64,000 bases of DNA from Halorubellus salinus (lineage in GTDB: Archaea > Halobacteriota > Halobacteria > Halobacteriales > Natrialbaceae): assembly GCF_020567525.1 (NCBI RefSeq), contig NZ_JAJCVI010000003.1:372001-436000 (forward strand), read 5' to 3'. Below, piece by piece: positions 1 to 9,739 of this stretch. The stretch's first letter is position 1, and every line of letters begins with the position of its first letter. The position numbers and the translations under genes are program-made. The notes below the pieces were generated by a model. That model had not been told where the DNA came from. It saw only the letters and a program-made list of their open reading frames with translations, and did not search any database.

Positions 1-1286
1 ACGTGCGTCACGCGGCCACCGAGCGTCTCCCTGTCCGTCACGTCCGGCGACACCACCGTCACGGCGTGCCCGTGCCCCGCGAGCGTCTCCGTCACCGTCA
101 CCGGGAACTCGTCGAGCGCCGGCGTCACGAACACGACCTGCGTGTGCCGGTCGAGGTACGCACGCAACCGCCGCGTCGCCGCGTCCGCATCGTCGACCCC
201 ACCGTCGGGCGACGGCGACCCCGCCACCGACGCCCGCGCGCCGTCCGCAGCCGTCGATTCGCGCGCCGACGCCCCCCGGCCAGCGCCGCCGCGACCCGCC
301 GACGCAGCGACGGACGGGTCGCCCTCCGCGACCGCCGAACACACCGCCGACACCTGCGCGCGGAACGAATCCCCGCCCGACGGCTCCAGGACCGACGGCG
401 ACCCGGACCCGCGGGTCCCCGGGAGCGAGAGCCCGAACACGCCGATACCGACCTCGTGGCCCTCGTCCAGCAACACGCCCGTGAGGAGCTCCGCCGCGTA
501 CGACGACAGCTCGCGCGAACTCGGGTACGCCGGCCCGCACGACACCGCGACCGACTCGCGGGCGTCCACCACGACCATCACGCGCGCCGCCTCCTGCACG
601 CGGTAGTCGATGGTCGTCAGCTCGCCCGTCTTCGCGAGCCGCCGCCAGTCGATGCGGTTCATCGGGTCCCCGCGCCGGTAGTTCCGCGTCGAGTGGAACT
701 CGATGCCGGCACCGCCGGTCTGCGTCGGGATGGAGCCGACGAACTGCATCGTCTGGTCCCGGACCGGCGCGTCCTCGACGTGCACGCGACAGAACATCCC
801 CGAGTCACCCGACGGCGTCACGTCCGCGCTCGACACCGCCGCGGCGCTCAGGCTCCGCGCGCGCACCGACACGTCACCGAACTCGTGCGCGCCCCGCTGG
901 GCCACCAGCTCGTAGGTCACCTCGTGGGTCTCCCCGGCACGCAGTCCGAACACCGCCTCGGGACGCCCCGACACCGGCTCGACGCCACCAGGAACGTCGT
1001 CAACCAATCGGACGTCCGGGAGCGCGCGGTCGCTCTCGTTCGTCACCGCGAGCGTCACCGTCACGTGCTCGCCAGGGAAGGGGGTGTCCGACGACAACGA
1101 GCGCTCGACGCGCACCGCCCGCGACACGTCCGGGACCGACGACAGCGCGCCGTACGCCAGGTACCCGAGCGGGAGCGCCGCCGCGACGAACAGGACGCGG
1201 TCACCGGTCCACAGCGCCACCGCGACCAGCAGCGCCGCCGGCGCGACGGCCGTCCGCCACCGCGGCTCGTGACGACTCACGCTCAC
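1..1286 (-). CDS. DUF58 domain protein (C-terminus cut by window edge)
   Basis: About 428 codons are visible; the gene runs off the left edge. The N-terminus has two hydrophobic stretches (about residues 10-45). A domain rich in beta strands follows, with alternating polar/hydrophobic sequence. Then comes the DUF58 hallmark YRRGDPMNRIDWRRLAKTGE, followed by a von Willebrand-A-like start (MVVVDARES). DUF58 proteins act with MoxR AAA+ ATPases and transglutaminase-like membrane proteins in an envelope or assembly role that is still poorly defined. The GTG start at 1286 overlaps the upstream stop as GTGA, so it is translationally coupled to the gene ending at 1283. A low-complexity Ala/Ser/Gly/Asp insertion lies between the DUF58 motif and the later strand-rich part. 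Confidence 0.88.
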   Translation of the reverse strand, partial: MSVSRHEPRWRTAVAPAALLVAVALWTGDRVLFVAAALPLGYLAYGALSSVPDVSRAVRVERSLSSDTPFPGEHVTVTLAVTNESDRALPDVRLVDDVPGGVEPVSGRPEAVFGLRAGETHEVTYELVAQRGAHEFGDVSVRARSLSAAAVSSADVTPSGDSGMFCRVHVEDAPVRDQTMQFVGSIPTQTGGAGIEFHSTRNYRRGDPMNRIDWRRLAKTGELTTIDYRVQEAARVMVVVDARESVAVSCGPAYPSSRELSSYAAELLTGVLLDEGHEVGIGVFGLSLPGTRGSGSPSVLEPSGGDSFRAQVSAVCSAVAEGDPSVAASAGRGGAGRGASARESTAADGARASVAGSPSPDGGVDDADAATRRLRAYLDRHTQVVFVTPALDEFPVTVTETLAGHGHAVTVVSPDVTDRETLGGRVTH

Positions 1287-2122
1287 GACGCCACCTCCGA
1301 CCCGTCCGGCGACCGCCCGCCGTCGCGCTCCCGGGCACCGTCGCCGTCGCGCCCTCGGGCACCGTCGCCGTCGCGCCCCCGGGCACCGTCGCCGTCGCGA
1401 CCCGCCGTCGACTCGCCACGCTCCGAGTCGTCCTCGGTCGTCCCAGCAGCCGACCCGTCCGCGGTCGTCTCGACCACCGACCCCGCTGCCTGCTCCTCGA
1501 CGACGGCGACGACGCACTCGACGCGCCGTCGGAACGCACGCGCCGGATACAGCCACGCGTACACGCGCCGCCACAGCGACACCCCCGGTGCCTCCGGGCC
1601 ACCGAGGAACGCCGCGGCGACGCGGTCGTCGGTCCACGCACCCGACTCGACCGCTGCCCGCGCCGCGTCCGGGTCCATGCCACGGGCGGCCTGCACCGCG
1701 ACCGCCGCGATCTCCAGATCCTCGCGGACGCGGTCTGCCTCCCACGCGTCCGCGTTCGGATCCGCCTCCAGCTGTGCGACGGTCCGCGCCACCGCGTAGT
1801 CGAACGCCCGCCCCGGTCGCTCCGGGTCGAAGTCGACCGACACCGCGTCCAGGTCGGGCGCCGCGGCGTCGTCGTCGCGAACGAGGCGCTCGACGGTCCC
1901 GTCGTCCGCTCGCCAGAACCGATAGACGGCGTACGCGAACACGAGAAGCGACAGCACGAGGACGACGACCCACGGCTCGACCGCCGACTCGACCTCGCTC
2001 ACCGCCGCCGTCACCGGCGCAGGCAGGAGGTCAGGCGCGAACGCGGCCACGAGCCCCACCGCGAACGCGACCGTCCCGACTGCACCGACGAGCTCGCGGA
2101 CCGACGGTCTGCGGCGGCTCAC
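1283..2122 (-). CDS. Membrane protein of the DUF58 operon, DUF7269-like
   Basis: 279 residues, starting at a GTG that overlaps the transglutaminase stop (GTGA). Two transmembrane helices lie near residues 9-30 and 45-65, the second ending in YRFWRADDG. A cytoplasmic helical domain (about 75-190) is followed by an acidic/basic low-complexity tail. The position between a transglutaminase gene and a DUF58 gene matches the small haloarchaeal membrane family I recall as DUF7269; that name comes from memory of synteny, not a search. The tail carries an eight-residue repeat, GRDGDGAR, three times, encoded by a 24-bp tandem DNA repeat. It is probably a scaffold or partner of the DUF58 and transglutaminase proteins in the membrane. 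Confidence 0.75.
   Translation of the reverse strand: MSRRRPSVRELVGAVGTVAFAVGLVAAFAPDLLPAPVTAAVSEVESAVEPWVVVLVLSLLVFAYAVYRFWRADDGTVERLVRDDDAAAPDLDAVSVDFDPERPGRAFDYAVARTVAQLEADPNADAWEADRVREDLEIAAVAVQAARGMDPDAARAAVESGAWTDDRVAAAFLGGPEAPGVSLWRRVYAWLYPARAFRRRVECVVAVVEEQAAGSVVETTADGSAAGTTEDDSERGESTAGRDGDGARGRDGDGARGRDGDGARERDGGRSPDGSEVAS
1333..1404. repeat. 24-bp tandem repeat, three copies, in frame
   Basis: Three near-identical 24-bp units begin at 1333, 1357 and 1381. They lie inside the 3' part of the DUF7269-like gene and are in frame, encoding repeated Gly-Arg-Asp-Gly-Asp-Gly-Ala-Arg. Copy number could vary between strains without breaking the frame. Confidence 0.8.
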
Positions 2123-5100
2123 GCCCCCACCCCCTCGTCGCCGAACCGGTCCTCGCCCGCCTCCTCCCCACCGCCCCCATCGCCCTCGCTGGGACCGTCC
2201 CCGACGCTCGCATCGTCGCCGACGCCGGCCGTGGATTCGAGCGACTCGGCCGCCGCCCGCGCCCGCTCGACGTCCTCGTCGCTCGCCCCGTTCGGCCCGT
2301 ACACCGCTCGCTCGTACGCGTCCGTCAACGTCCGCACCGGCTCGTCCGGGAGCCCTCGCTCCAGCGCCATCCGACCGACCTCGGCGGGCGTGCGCTTGCT
2401 GAGTCGCGACGGCGACACCAGCGACACGAGCACCAGCCACGCCTCGACGAGCGACCGCGGCGTCGACTCTTCCGCCGCCCCCGACGCCGACGAACCGCCC
2501 GCCTTCGGCGCCCCGACCGCGTCCCCCGGAGCGTCACCGCGGAGCCCGCGGAGCGCCGCGACGACCGCCGCGAGCACGCCCGTCACCCACGCCACGACGC
2601 GACGCCACGCCGCACCGAGCGCGCGCGCCGGCGACTCCACCAGTCGCTCGACCGCACCCCGGACGAGCGCCGGGAGCGACGGCAACCACGCGACGAACGC
2701 GTCCACGCGGTCCGCGACCGCGAACAGCGCGTTCATCGCCGCCGCCGTCGCAGCGCTCGCGTACCGCCGCAGCGCTCGCACCGCCCGCGCCGCACGACTC
2801 CGCTCGAACACCGAGCCGACGACGACCACGACCGCCAGCACGCCCACCGCGAGGACGCCGAACGCGTTCAGGAACAACCAGTCGAGGCGCGCCGACCCCG
2901 ACGCACCCATCGACGACGCCAGCACCGTCGCCGCGTTCCCCACCGGGAGCGTCACCTCCGCCGTCCCGGACGCGTCCGTCGTCGTCGCGTTCACGTCGGC
3001 CGCGTCCGCGAGACTCGCGTTCGCGCCACCGACCACGCGAACCGTCGCGTCCGCCACCGGCGCGCCCGCGTCGGTCACGTTCACCGACATCGGCGTCCCT
3101 GGGAGCGCCACCAGATAGGCCGGCGTCGTCGACACGTTCGGCTCGAACAGGTCCACGTCTCGCGTCGTCGACAACGTCCCCAGGGTCGCCGACACCGTCA
3201 CGTTCCCCGTCGCGTTCGCGGGAACCGACAGTTCGACGAGCCCCGACCGGTCCGTCTCCCCCATCGCGCGACCGTCGACGCGCACCGTCGCCCCCGTGAC
3301 CGACTCCTCGGCCGCGCGAACCGCCGCCACCACGTCCTCGCCCGGCGACAGCGGGTCCTCGAACGACAGCGTCGCGTTCGTCACCACGTCCTTCGTCGCC
3401 TCCCCCGCGACGACGCCGCGCTCCACGCGGACCGTCACCGTCCCGGACGCGTCCGTCGGCACCGGCACGGTCGCCATCCCCGCCGCGTCCGTCCGCGCGA
3501 CGCGCTCGCCGTCCAGGAGCACCGTCGCGTTCCCCAGCGCCGCACCGTCGTACTGCGCCGTCACCCGCAGGTCACCGCCCGGCACCGCGCTGCCAGCGGC
3601 GGTCACCGCCGCCGTCGTCACCAGCTCCACGACCGCCGAATCGGACACCTCTCCACGCTGCGCTGCCACCGTCACCTCGCTCGCGTCCGTCGGCAGCGAT
3701 AGCCGCACCCACCCGGACTCGTTCGTCACCCCGACGACCTCGCCGTCCCGACGCACCGTCGCGTCCGAAACCGGACGTCCCTCGATACTCACCTGCATCC
3801 ACACCGTCGCCCCGAGCGTCGGCTCGTCCGCCAACGCGAACGTCATGTCAGCCGCCATCGCGAACTCGCGCGTCGCCGTCTCGTTATCGGGCGACCCAGG
3901 GTCCTCCGCTGGTATCGTCGCGGAACTCCCAGGGTCGCTCCCCGCCACCGCGCCCGGGAACGCGCTCGCCGGAACCGCAGCCACGTCGAACCGCACCGAC
4001 CCCGAGTCGCCCGCAGCGGGCGGCCCCGGAACGGACCCAGTTGGTCGCGTCACCGCCCCGAGATCCGCCGCTCGCATCGACTCGTTCACGTTCTCGACGC
4101 GCACCGTCAGGTTCCGCGCGTACGGCACCGTCCCGACGACCTCGCCGTCGTAATCCGTCGTCCCGACGTACTCGCCGTTGAAGAACACCGTCGCGAACGA
4201 CACCGGCTCCCCGTCCCGAGTGACCGTCACCGTCACGTCGATGCCCGGCGCGGCCGACCGGTTCAGCGAGACGTTCACCGACCGCGGACCATCCACCTCC
4301 GAGGCCGACCCGTCGCCGTCGCCACCGCTCCCGTCACCACCCGACCCGTCCGTGCCGTTCGTCGACCCGCCAGTCGTCCCGTTCCCGCCCGACCCCGTCC
4401 CGGTCGACCCGTTCCCGGACGGCTCGAACGAGGACGCGTTCACCGACTCGCTCAACGCCGACTCGGCGAACGACTCCTGAACTGCCGATTCGTTCGCAAC
4501 CCCCTCGTCGGCCGCCTCGCGGCCCGCGGCCGGCGTCGGGTCGAACCGAACCCACCCGACGCCCTCGAAGTACGCCTCCACCCACGCGTGCGCCTTCGAC
4601 CCCGTCACCGCGTACGTCTCCTCGCCGATCTGGGTCCCCGGCGCGTACCCGACGACGTACCGCGCCGGGATGCCCTGCGACCGCAGCATCACCGCCATGC
4701 TCGACGCGAAGTACTGACAGTACCCCGCGTCCATCTCGAAGAGGAACTGGCGGGTCACCGGTCGACTCGGGTCCGTCGTCGCGTTCAACGAGTACTCCTT
4801 GTTCGCCTCCAACCACGCTTCGATGGCCTTCGCCTCAGCGTAGGGGTTCGTCGCGTCCGCCGTCACCTCGTCCGCGAGGTCGACGACGCGGTCCGAGACG
4901 TTGTCGTCGACGCCGAGGTACGTGCGCTCGATAGCGGACGGATAGTCGTACCCGGACTTCGAGAGCACGCTCGCGTCGCGCGTCGGCCGCACCGCCGTCA
5001 CGGTGAACGACTGGTTCGCCGACAGCGACTCGCGCGGCACGATACCGCCGGTGTCGCGGACCGAGAGCGGCGTCGGCCCCTCGACGCTCGTCGGCTTCCA

Positions 5101-5643
5101 CGGCACCGGCACCGCGTACGCGGACGTGTTCAGTGTCACGCGCGCCGTGACCCGCTCACCCGGGGGCGTCGTTCCCGGGACCGCCCCGGAGAACGCCGTG
5201 CGCGCGTCGTCGCGCGTCCACCCGAACCCGTCGAAGGACTGGTACGCGCCGACGCGATAGTACGAGTTCGACGCCGCCTGCACGACGAACTGGATGCCGC
5301 CCGACTGCTCGCTGAAGTTCGCGAGCGACTGCGCGCCCCCGACCTGGTAGTTCTTCGGGGACCCGACGACGTTCGGCGGGGCCGACGCCCCCTGACTCGC
5401 CGCACCCTCGGCCGCATCGGTCCCGTTCTCCGGGAGCGAGCCATCGCTCCCGTTCCCCAGCGCCTTCGCCACGTCGCCGTTCGCGAACGACGACGCGTTC
5501 ACCGCCGGCCCGTCCTCGAACGGGGACCCGACCGACGGCGCGATGGCGCCGGCGAGCACGAGCGCGAGCGCGCACCCGACGACCACGACGACCTGGGCGA
5601 CCCGTCGTCCAGCGCCGTCAGCGTCCGCGCTCGTCCCTGTCAT
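2119..5643 (-). CDS. Transglutaminase-like membrane protein with DUF4129-type tail
   Basis: 1174 residues from the ATG at 5643, chosen because the protein then opens with a short polar stretch and an N-terminal membrane helix (about residues 15-38). A transglutaminase-like core shows the Cys-His-Asp set: Cys309 in GYCQYF, His near 353 in KAHAWVEAYF, and Asp near 370 in RFDPTP. A long Gly/Ser/Thr linker and several beta-rich, Ig-like repeats follow, each with a DG(E/Q)xVxxTDxxG-type motif (about 480-900). A second membrane helix lies near 920-945, and a helical C-terminal domain with ERAVYGP near 1095-1150 resembles DUF4129. The topology places the protease-fold and Ig-like part outside the cell. 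It is the first gene of the three-gene operon. The Ig-like array is long for the family. Confidence 0.88.
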   Translation of the reverse strand: MTGTSADADGAGRRVAQVVVVVGCALALVLAGAIAPSVGSPFEDGPAVNASSFANGDVAKALGNGSDGSLPENGTDAAEGAASQGASAPPNVVGSPKNYQVGGAQSLANFSEQSGGIQFVVQAASNSYYRVGAYQSFDGFGWTRDDARTAFSGAVPGTTPPGERVTARVTLNTSAYAVPVPWKPTSVEGPTPLSVRDTGGIVPRESLSANQSFTVTAVRPTRDASVLSKSGYDYPSAIERTYLGVDDNVSDRVVDLADEVTADATNPYAEAKAIEAWLEANKEYSLNATTDPSRPVTRQFLFEMDAGYCQYFASSMAVMLRSQGIPARYVVGYAPGTQIGEETYAVTGSKAHAWVEAYFEGVGWVRFDPTPAAGREAADEGVANESAVQESFAESALSESVNASSFEPSGNGSTGTGSGGNGTTGGSTNGTDGSGGDGSGGDGDGSASEVDGPRSVNVSLNRSAAPGIDVTVTVTRDGEPVSFATVFFNGEYVGTTDYDGEVVGTVPYARNLTVRVENVNESMRAADLGAVTRPTGSVPGPPAAGDSGSVRFDVAAVPASAFPGAVAGSDPGSSATIPAEDPGSPDNETATREFAMAADMTFALADEPTLGATVWMQVSIEGRPVSDATVRRDGEVVGVTNESGWVRLSLPTDASEVTVAAQRGEVSDSAVVELVTTAAVTAAGSAVPGGDLRVTAQYDGAALGNATVLLDGERVARTDAAGMATVPVPTDASGTVTVRVERGVVAGEATKDVVTNATLSFEDPLSPGEDVVAAVRAAEESVTGATVRVDGRAMGETDRSGLVELSVPANATGNVTVSATLGTLSTTRDVDLFEPNVSTTPAYLVALPGTPMSVNVTDAGAPVADATVRVVGGANASLADAADVNATTTDASGTAEVTLPVGNAATVLASSMGASGSARLDWLFLNAFGVLAVGVLAVVVVVGSVFERSRAARAVRALRRYASAATAAAMNALFAVADRVDAFVAWLPSLPALVRGAVERLVESPARALGAAWRRVVAWVTGVLAAVVAALRGLRGDAPGDAVGAPKAGGSSASGAAEESTPRSLVEAWLVLVSLVSPSRLSKRTPAEVGRMALERGLPDEPVRTLTDAYERAVYGPNGASDEDVERARAAAESLESTAGVGDDASVGDGPSEGDGGGGEEAGEDRFGDEGVGA

Positions 5644-5970
5644 TGTGGGTTCCCCAATCGCCCGACGTAGTACTTGTGTGACGTATCGGACGGGCGCGCA
5701 TAAGCCCTTGGGCTGGGTCGGTCGCGCGGACACTGCCAGTATCGTTCCGTCTCGTCCCGTCGCGTCGCGGTTCCGGTCGGCGTTCACCGAGCAAGTGATG
5801 ACATACCGGTAACAAGAACGGGGAACCAGTACGTTTCCGGGACAACTCGAACGCTACCGTAACAGGCCTTTGATACGAAGAGGATACCAGGTAAAGATTG
5901 CTGATTACCATGGCCAACTGGCGACGACAGGTCAAAACACTCAAACCAACTGGACCCCAGAAACTACCAC
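5644..5970. promoter_or_regulatory. Divergent intergenic region (transglutaminase operon / PadR)
   Basis: This 327-bp gap separates two divergent genes and must hold both promoters. It has A/T-rich patches near 5870-5950 and copies of a CCGGTAAC/CCGTAAC-type motif near 5807 and 5860, also seen in other gaps of the window. The adjacent PadR gene makes autoregulation or control of the operon plausible. I see no gene in it. Confidence 0.4.
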
Positions 5971-6264
5971 ATGCACGACCTGACCGGATTCCAGAGGGAC
6001 CTGCTGTACACCATCGCTGGCCTCGACGAACCACACGGCCTCGCGATCAAGGATGAGCTCGAACAGTACTACGAATCGGAGATCCACCACGGCCGGCTCT
6101 ACCCGAACCTCGACACGCTCGTCGACAAGGGCCTCGTCGAGAAGGGCGAACTCGACCGCCGCACGAACTACTACACGCTCACCCGCCGCGGCCGCCGCGA
6201 ACTCGAGGACCGCCGCGAGTGGGAAGACCAGTACGTCGAACAGGTCGAAGCGGCCTCCCAGTAA
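5971..6264 (+). CDS. PadR-family winged-helix transcriptional regulator
   Basis: 97 residues, the usual size of short archaeal PadR proteins that lack the long C-terminal dimerisation domain. The wing-helix core runs from FQRDLLYTIAGL through HHGRLYPNLDTLVDKGLVEKG to the beta-wing NYYTLTRRGRRELE. It binds DNA as a dimer, and family members are often repressors responding to small ligands. It is divergent from the transglutaminase operon and upstream of a methyltransferase gene on the same strand. A T-rich stretch after the gene (around 6298-6313) may be a terminator. The ATG start directly precedes the conserved N-terminus. Confidence 0.9.
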   Translation: MHDLTGFQRDLLYTIAGLDEPHGLAIKDELEQYYESEIHHGRLYPNLDTLVDKGLVEKGELDRRTNYYTLTRRGRRELEDRREWEDQYVEQVEAASQ

Positions 6265-6386
6265 CGCCGCCCCTCGGTCCCACCCCGGTCCCCTCCGCCT
6301 TTGATTGACTTTTCGGACGCCAGCTCGACAGCGTCGGCGCTCGCGGAAGCACGCGTTTCATGGCGCAGTGGCGCGAACGCGAAACC

Positions 6387-7034
6387 ATGGCGGCCCACGA
6401 CAACCCGTTGTTCGCCGCGATATACGACCCAGTGACCGCACTCGCAGAGGCGACGGTACTCGCTCCACATCGACGCTACATCACGAACGGGCTCACGGGC
6501 CGCGTCCTCGACCTCGGCGCCGGCACCGGCGCGAGCGTCCCGTTCCTCGTGGCCGCACGCGACGCCGCTCGCCGGAACGGCGACGCCCTCGACGTCCACC
6601 TCCTCGACCCGGACCGACACATGCTCTCGCGTGCTCGCAGGGCCGCCGACGAGCACGGGCTCGACGCGACCGTCGTCTGCGGCGACGGCGAATCACTTCC
6701 GTACCCCGACGACAGCTTCGACGTCGTCGTGTCCGCGCTCGTCGGCTGCACCATCCCGGACCTCGACGCCGCCCTGGACGAGGTCGCACGCGTACTCCGT
6801 CCCGGCGGCCAGTTCCGGTTCTTCGAGCACGTCGCCGCCGACGGCCTCCAGGGGCGCATCCAGACCACCATCGACCCCGCGTGGACGCGCCTCGCCGCGG
6901 GCTGTCACCTCGACCGCGACCTCGAAGCCGCCTACCACGCACACCCCGGGTTCGACGTCGTGACCGTCGAACGCCACGGCGGCGTCCCACCGGTCGCCCC
7001 GCTCGTCCGCGGCGTCGCCGTCGCGACCGGGTAG
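6387..7034 (+). CDS. Class I SAM-dependent methyltransferase
   Basis: 215 residues from the ATG at 6387; an in-frame ATG at 6360 would add nine polar residues. Motif I is VLDLGAGTGASVPF (about residues 35-48), and the acidic residue of motif II is in LLDPDRHML. The DGESLPYPDDSFDVVVSALV block and ARVLRPGGQFRFFEHV complete a Rossmann-fold methyltransferase of the UbiE/Methyltransf_11 type. The substrate cannot be read from the sequence. It lies downstream of padR with a gap of about 120 bp, so it may have its own promoter. Confidence 0.88.
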   Translation: MAAHDNPLFAAIYDPVTALAEATVLAPHRRYITNGLTGRVLDLGAGTGASVPFLVAARDAARRNGDALDVHLLDPDRHMLSRARRAADEHGLDATVVCGDGESLPYPDDSFDVVVSALVGCTIPDLDAALDEVARVLRPGGQFRFFEHVAADGLQGRIQTTIDPAWTRLAAGCHLDRDLEAAYHAHPGFDVVTVERHGGVPPVAPLVRGVAVATG

Positions 7035-7240
7035 CGAGCGCCCCCTCGGTCGCTCGACGACGACCCACGGGTATGCACGAACGTGTCCTGAACTGGTCCT
7101 CGAGCACGAACGATTCTACACCTTTATTGTGACCAAGCGGCGACTGTTCGCTGTCAGATGACCACCGAACGGGCGCCACGGGCTCACTCGCAGACCGGTC
7201 AGACCGTCGCGCGAGCGCGAACACCGCCAGCACCGACATC

Positions 7241-7762
7241 ATGTTCGTCCTAGTCTGTGGCCTCCCCGGAGCCGGGAAGACCACGGTCGCCGGCGAGGTC
7301 GTCGACCGCCTCGGCGGCGTCCGCATCCGCACCGACGTCGTTCGCAAGGACCTCTTCGAGGACCCCCAGTACAGCGACGCGGAGACCGACGCCGTCTACC
7401 GTACCGTCGTCGAGCGCGCCGACGCCGTCCTCGACGACGACCAGCACGTCGTCCTCGACGGGACGTTCCGGGAACGTGACTTCCGGACGCCCGCGTACGC
7501 CGTCGCCCGCGACCACGACGTCGACATGGTCGTCCTGAAGGTCGAAGCGGACGACGCGGTCGTCAAGGAACGCATCCGACAGCGCGAGGACGACGCGAGC
7601 GACGCCGACGTCTCCATCTACGAGCACTACCGCGACAAGTTCGATCCCATCCAGACCGACCACGTCGTCGTCGACAACTCCGGGAGCCTCGACGCCACGC
7701 GCGACCAGGTCGCCGACGCCATCGCGAACCCGACGGCAGCGCGCCCGTCGCCCGACGCCTGA
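7241..7762 (+). CDS. P-loop kinase / AAA-type ATPase (nucleotide or small-molecule kinase-like)
   Basis: 173 residues. The Walker A motif is at the extreme N-terminus (GLPGAGKTT, about residues 7-15). It is followed by RTDVVRKDLF, a conserved Arg/Asp patch, LDGTFRERDFR and a lid-like segment RIRQREDDASD. This layout resembles the gluconate/shikimate-kinase-like or zeta-toxin-like kinases that phosphorylate small molecules. The substrate is unknown. A T-rich element near 7120-7130 and 7210-7240 may hold the promoter. It stands alone. Confidence 0.8.
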   Translation: MFVLVCGLPGAGKTTVAGEVVDRLGGVRIRTDVVRKDLFEDPQYSDAETDAVYRTVVERADAVLDDDQHVVLDGTFRERDFRTPAYAVARDHDVDMVVLKVEADDAVVKERIRQREDDASDADVSIYEHYRDKFDPIQTDHVVVDNSGSLDATRDQVADAIANPTAARPSPDA

Positions 7763-7932
7763 GCGACCCCTGGGTCGTCCCCTCCGTCTTCCTCCGGTGC
7801 CCGACTGCTTCTCTATTCGTCGCATCCCTGACCTCTCGGCGGTTCTCGTCCGGAACCGACGCGAGAAACTGCACGTTCGTTCCTCGAAGTTCCACAAAGC
7901 CTTTTCCGCTGGGGATTACCGTTGGCTCTGTC

Positions 7933-8811
7933 ATGCGACGACGTACCATCCTTCGAGGGGCAGCGGCGACGGGAACCATGGCGCTCGCCGGGACCGGCCT
8001 CGCCAGCGCCGGCGGCGACGGCAACGACGAACTCGACGCGCCAGACGACTACCCGGGTGTCTCCACGCGTGAGCACTTCGACATCAACTGGTACGGCGCC
8101 GTCGAACTCGACGAGGGCACCTACAGCTACGACTCCCGCGGCGACTGGGCGAAGTACGACGACGGCGACGAACTCACCCTGTTCGTCCACGGCTGGCGCA
8201 CCGAGAACGAGGACGACGGCGACATCAACGGCGCCTACACCGCCGAGAAGGCGCTCCAGGAACAGGGCTACGACCCGACCGGTGCCGTCTACACGTGGGA
8301 CGCCGACAAGGGCGGCGGCATCGACGACGGCTGGTACGAAGCCCAGGAGATCGCCGCCCAGAACGGCCCGAAGCTCGCGAACTTCCTCCTCGACTGGCAG
8401 GCGAGCGACGGCCGCCCGGTCCGCCTCGTCGCACACTCCCTGGGCGCACAGGTCGTCTGCTCGGCGATGAAGAACCTCCGGGCGTGGGAGTACCCGAACG
8501 TCGTCGACAGCCTCGTCCTCGTCGGCGGCGCCGCCGACAACGAAGCGTGCGCCATCGACGGCGAGTACGGCCCTGGCCTCGAGTACGCCGCCGAATCCGT
8601 CCTCAACTGCTACAAGACCGACGACACCGTCCTCGAGTGGGCGTACTCGCTCGGCGAACTCAACACCGCCGTCGGCGAATCCGGCGTCGACGGCACCCCG
8701 CCCGCGAACATGACCGAGAGAGACGTCACCGACGTCGTCCCCGACCACTACTCGTACCCCGAACTCAAGGAAGACGGCGGTTGCATGGACGTCGTCGTCG
8801 AGAACTGGTAA
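7933..8811 (+). CDS. Tat-exported alpha/beta hydrolase
   Basis: 292 residues. The N-terminus has a twin-arginine signal (RRRTILRGAAATG followed by a hydrophobic run ending in ASA), so the protein is predicted to fold in the cytoplasm and be exported. The oxyanion-strand motif is LFVHGWR, the nucleophile elbow is VAHSLGAQ (Ser near residue 166), and a late His is expected in the DVVPDHYSYPEL segment. It is related in outline to lipase/esterase-like DUF900 hydrolases. The mature protein is very acidic, as expected for an extracellular haloarchaeal enzyme. The substrate is unknown. A CACAAAGCCTTTTCC element at about 7893-7907 lies at promoter distance. Confidence 0.88.
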   Translation: MRRRTILRGAAATGTMALAGTGLASAGGDGNDELDAPDDYPGVSTREHFDINWYGAVELDEGTYSYDSRGDWAKYDDGDELTLFVHGWRTENEDDGDINGAYTAEKALQEQGYDPTGAVYTWDADKGGGIDDGWYEAQEIAAQNGPKLANFLLDWQASDGRPVRLVAHSLGAQVVCSAMKNLRAWEYPNVVDSLVLVGGAADNEACAIDGEYGPGLEYAAESVLNCYKTDDTVLEWAYSLGELNTAVGESGVDGTPPANMTERDVTDVVPDHYSYPELKEDGGCMDVVVENW

Positions 8812-8903
8812 TCCGTAGCGTCTCGTCTCGATCCGTCCAATCTCGTCCCGTCTCGTCACGGTGCCGGCTTGCGGCGACTTCCAGCCCGGAAACTGTTCGT
8901 CAT

Positions 8904-8911
8904 CTTTTAAG
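8904..8911 (+). promoter_or_regulatory. TATA box for the ABC exporter operon
   Basis: CTTTTAAG starts 31-32 bases before the ATG at 8936. That spacing fits a leaderless transcript beginning at the start codon, and it supports choosing 8936 over the in-frame ATG at 8861. Confidence 0.6.
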
Positions 8912-8935
8912 AATGCCGGCGTCGTAGTCCCGGGT

Positions 8936-9739
8936 ATGTCAGCAGGTCCCCACGACACGCCCGACGACTCCCTCGCCATCGAGACGCGCGGCCTCACGAA
9001 GCGATTCGGCGACGTCGACGCCGTCACCGACCTCGACCTCGCCATCCCCTCCGGCGTCGTCTACGGCTTCCTCGGCCCGAACGGCTCCGGGAAGACGACC
9101 ACGATGCGGATGCTCACGACGCTCACGCGCCCCACCTCCGGCGACGCGTTCGTCGCCGGGTCGCCCATCACCGACCGCGACGCCGTCATCGACCACATCG
9201 GGTACCTCCCCGAGAGCCCGCCCGTCTTCGAGGAACTCACCGCGCGCGAGAACCTCCGGTACGTCGCCTCGCTCCACGACATCCCGCGGAGCGAGGCCGA
9301 CGCCGAGATCGACGAGTACCTCGACCGGTTCGGACTCGCCGACGCCGCAGACCGCCGCGTCGAAGGCTACTCGAAGGGGATGCGTCAGAAACTCGGGCTC
9401 GTCCAGGCGATCATCCACGAGCCCGACGTCATCTTCCTCGACGAACCGACGAGCGGCCTCGACCCGCGCGCCGCACGCACCGTCAAGGACCTCATCGCCG
9501 AACTCGCCGACCGCGACGTCACCATCTTCCTCTCCACGCACATCCTCAGCGTCGTCGACGAACTCGCCGACCGCGTCGCCGTCCTCCACAACGGCGGCCT
9601 CGTCGCCGAAGGCTCCCCGGACGAACTCAAGCACCGCGCCGAAGCCACCGTCGAGAGCACGCTCGAGGACGCGTTCCTCCAGCTCACCGACGACCACGAC
9701 GACGAACCCGTCGAACCCGAAGACGAGGTGATGGCGTGA
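8936..9739 (+). CDS. ABC transporter ATP-binding protein (ABC-2 type)
   Basis: 267 residues from the ATG at 8936. Walker A is GPNGSGKTT (about residue 48 on), the Q-loop region contains YLPESPPVFEELT, the signature is degenerate (GYSKGMRQK), Walker B is DVIFLDEPTSGLDP, and the switch His is in LSTHILS. The layout is that of CcmA/NatA-type ATPases that drive ABC-2 exporters. It is coupled to the downstream permease by a GTGA stop/start overlap. The acidic C-terminal tail is typical of the host. The exported substrate is unknown. Confidence 0.95.
   Translation: MSAGPHDTPDDSLAIETRGLTKRFGDVDAVTDLDLAIPSGVVYGFLGPNGSGKTTTMRMLTTLTRPTSGDAFVAGSPITDRDAVIDHIGYLPESPPVFEELTARENLRYVASLHDIPRSEADAEIDEYLDRFGLADAADRRVEGYSKGMRQKLGLVQAIIHEPDVIFLDEPTSGLDPRAARTVKDLIAELADRDVTIFLSTHILSVVDELADRVAVLHNGGLVAEGSPDELKHRAEATVESTLEDAFLQLTDDHDDEPVEPEDEVMA

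Noticed and set aside
3-1799. 598-codon plus-strand frame at the left edge
   Set aside because: Arg/His-rich shadow of the DUF58 and DUF7269-like genes on the other strand.
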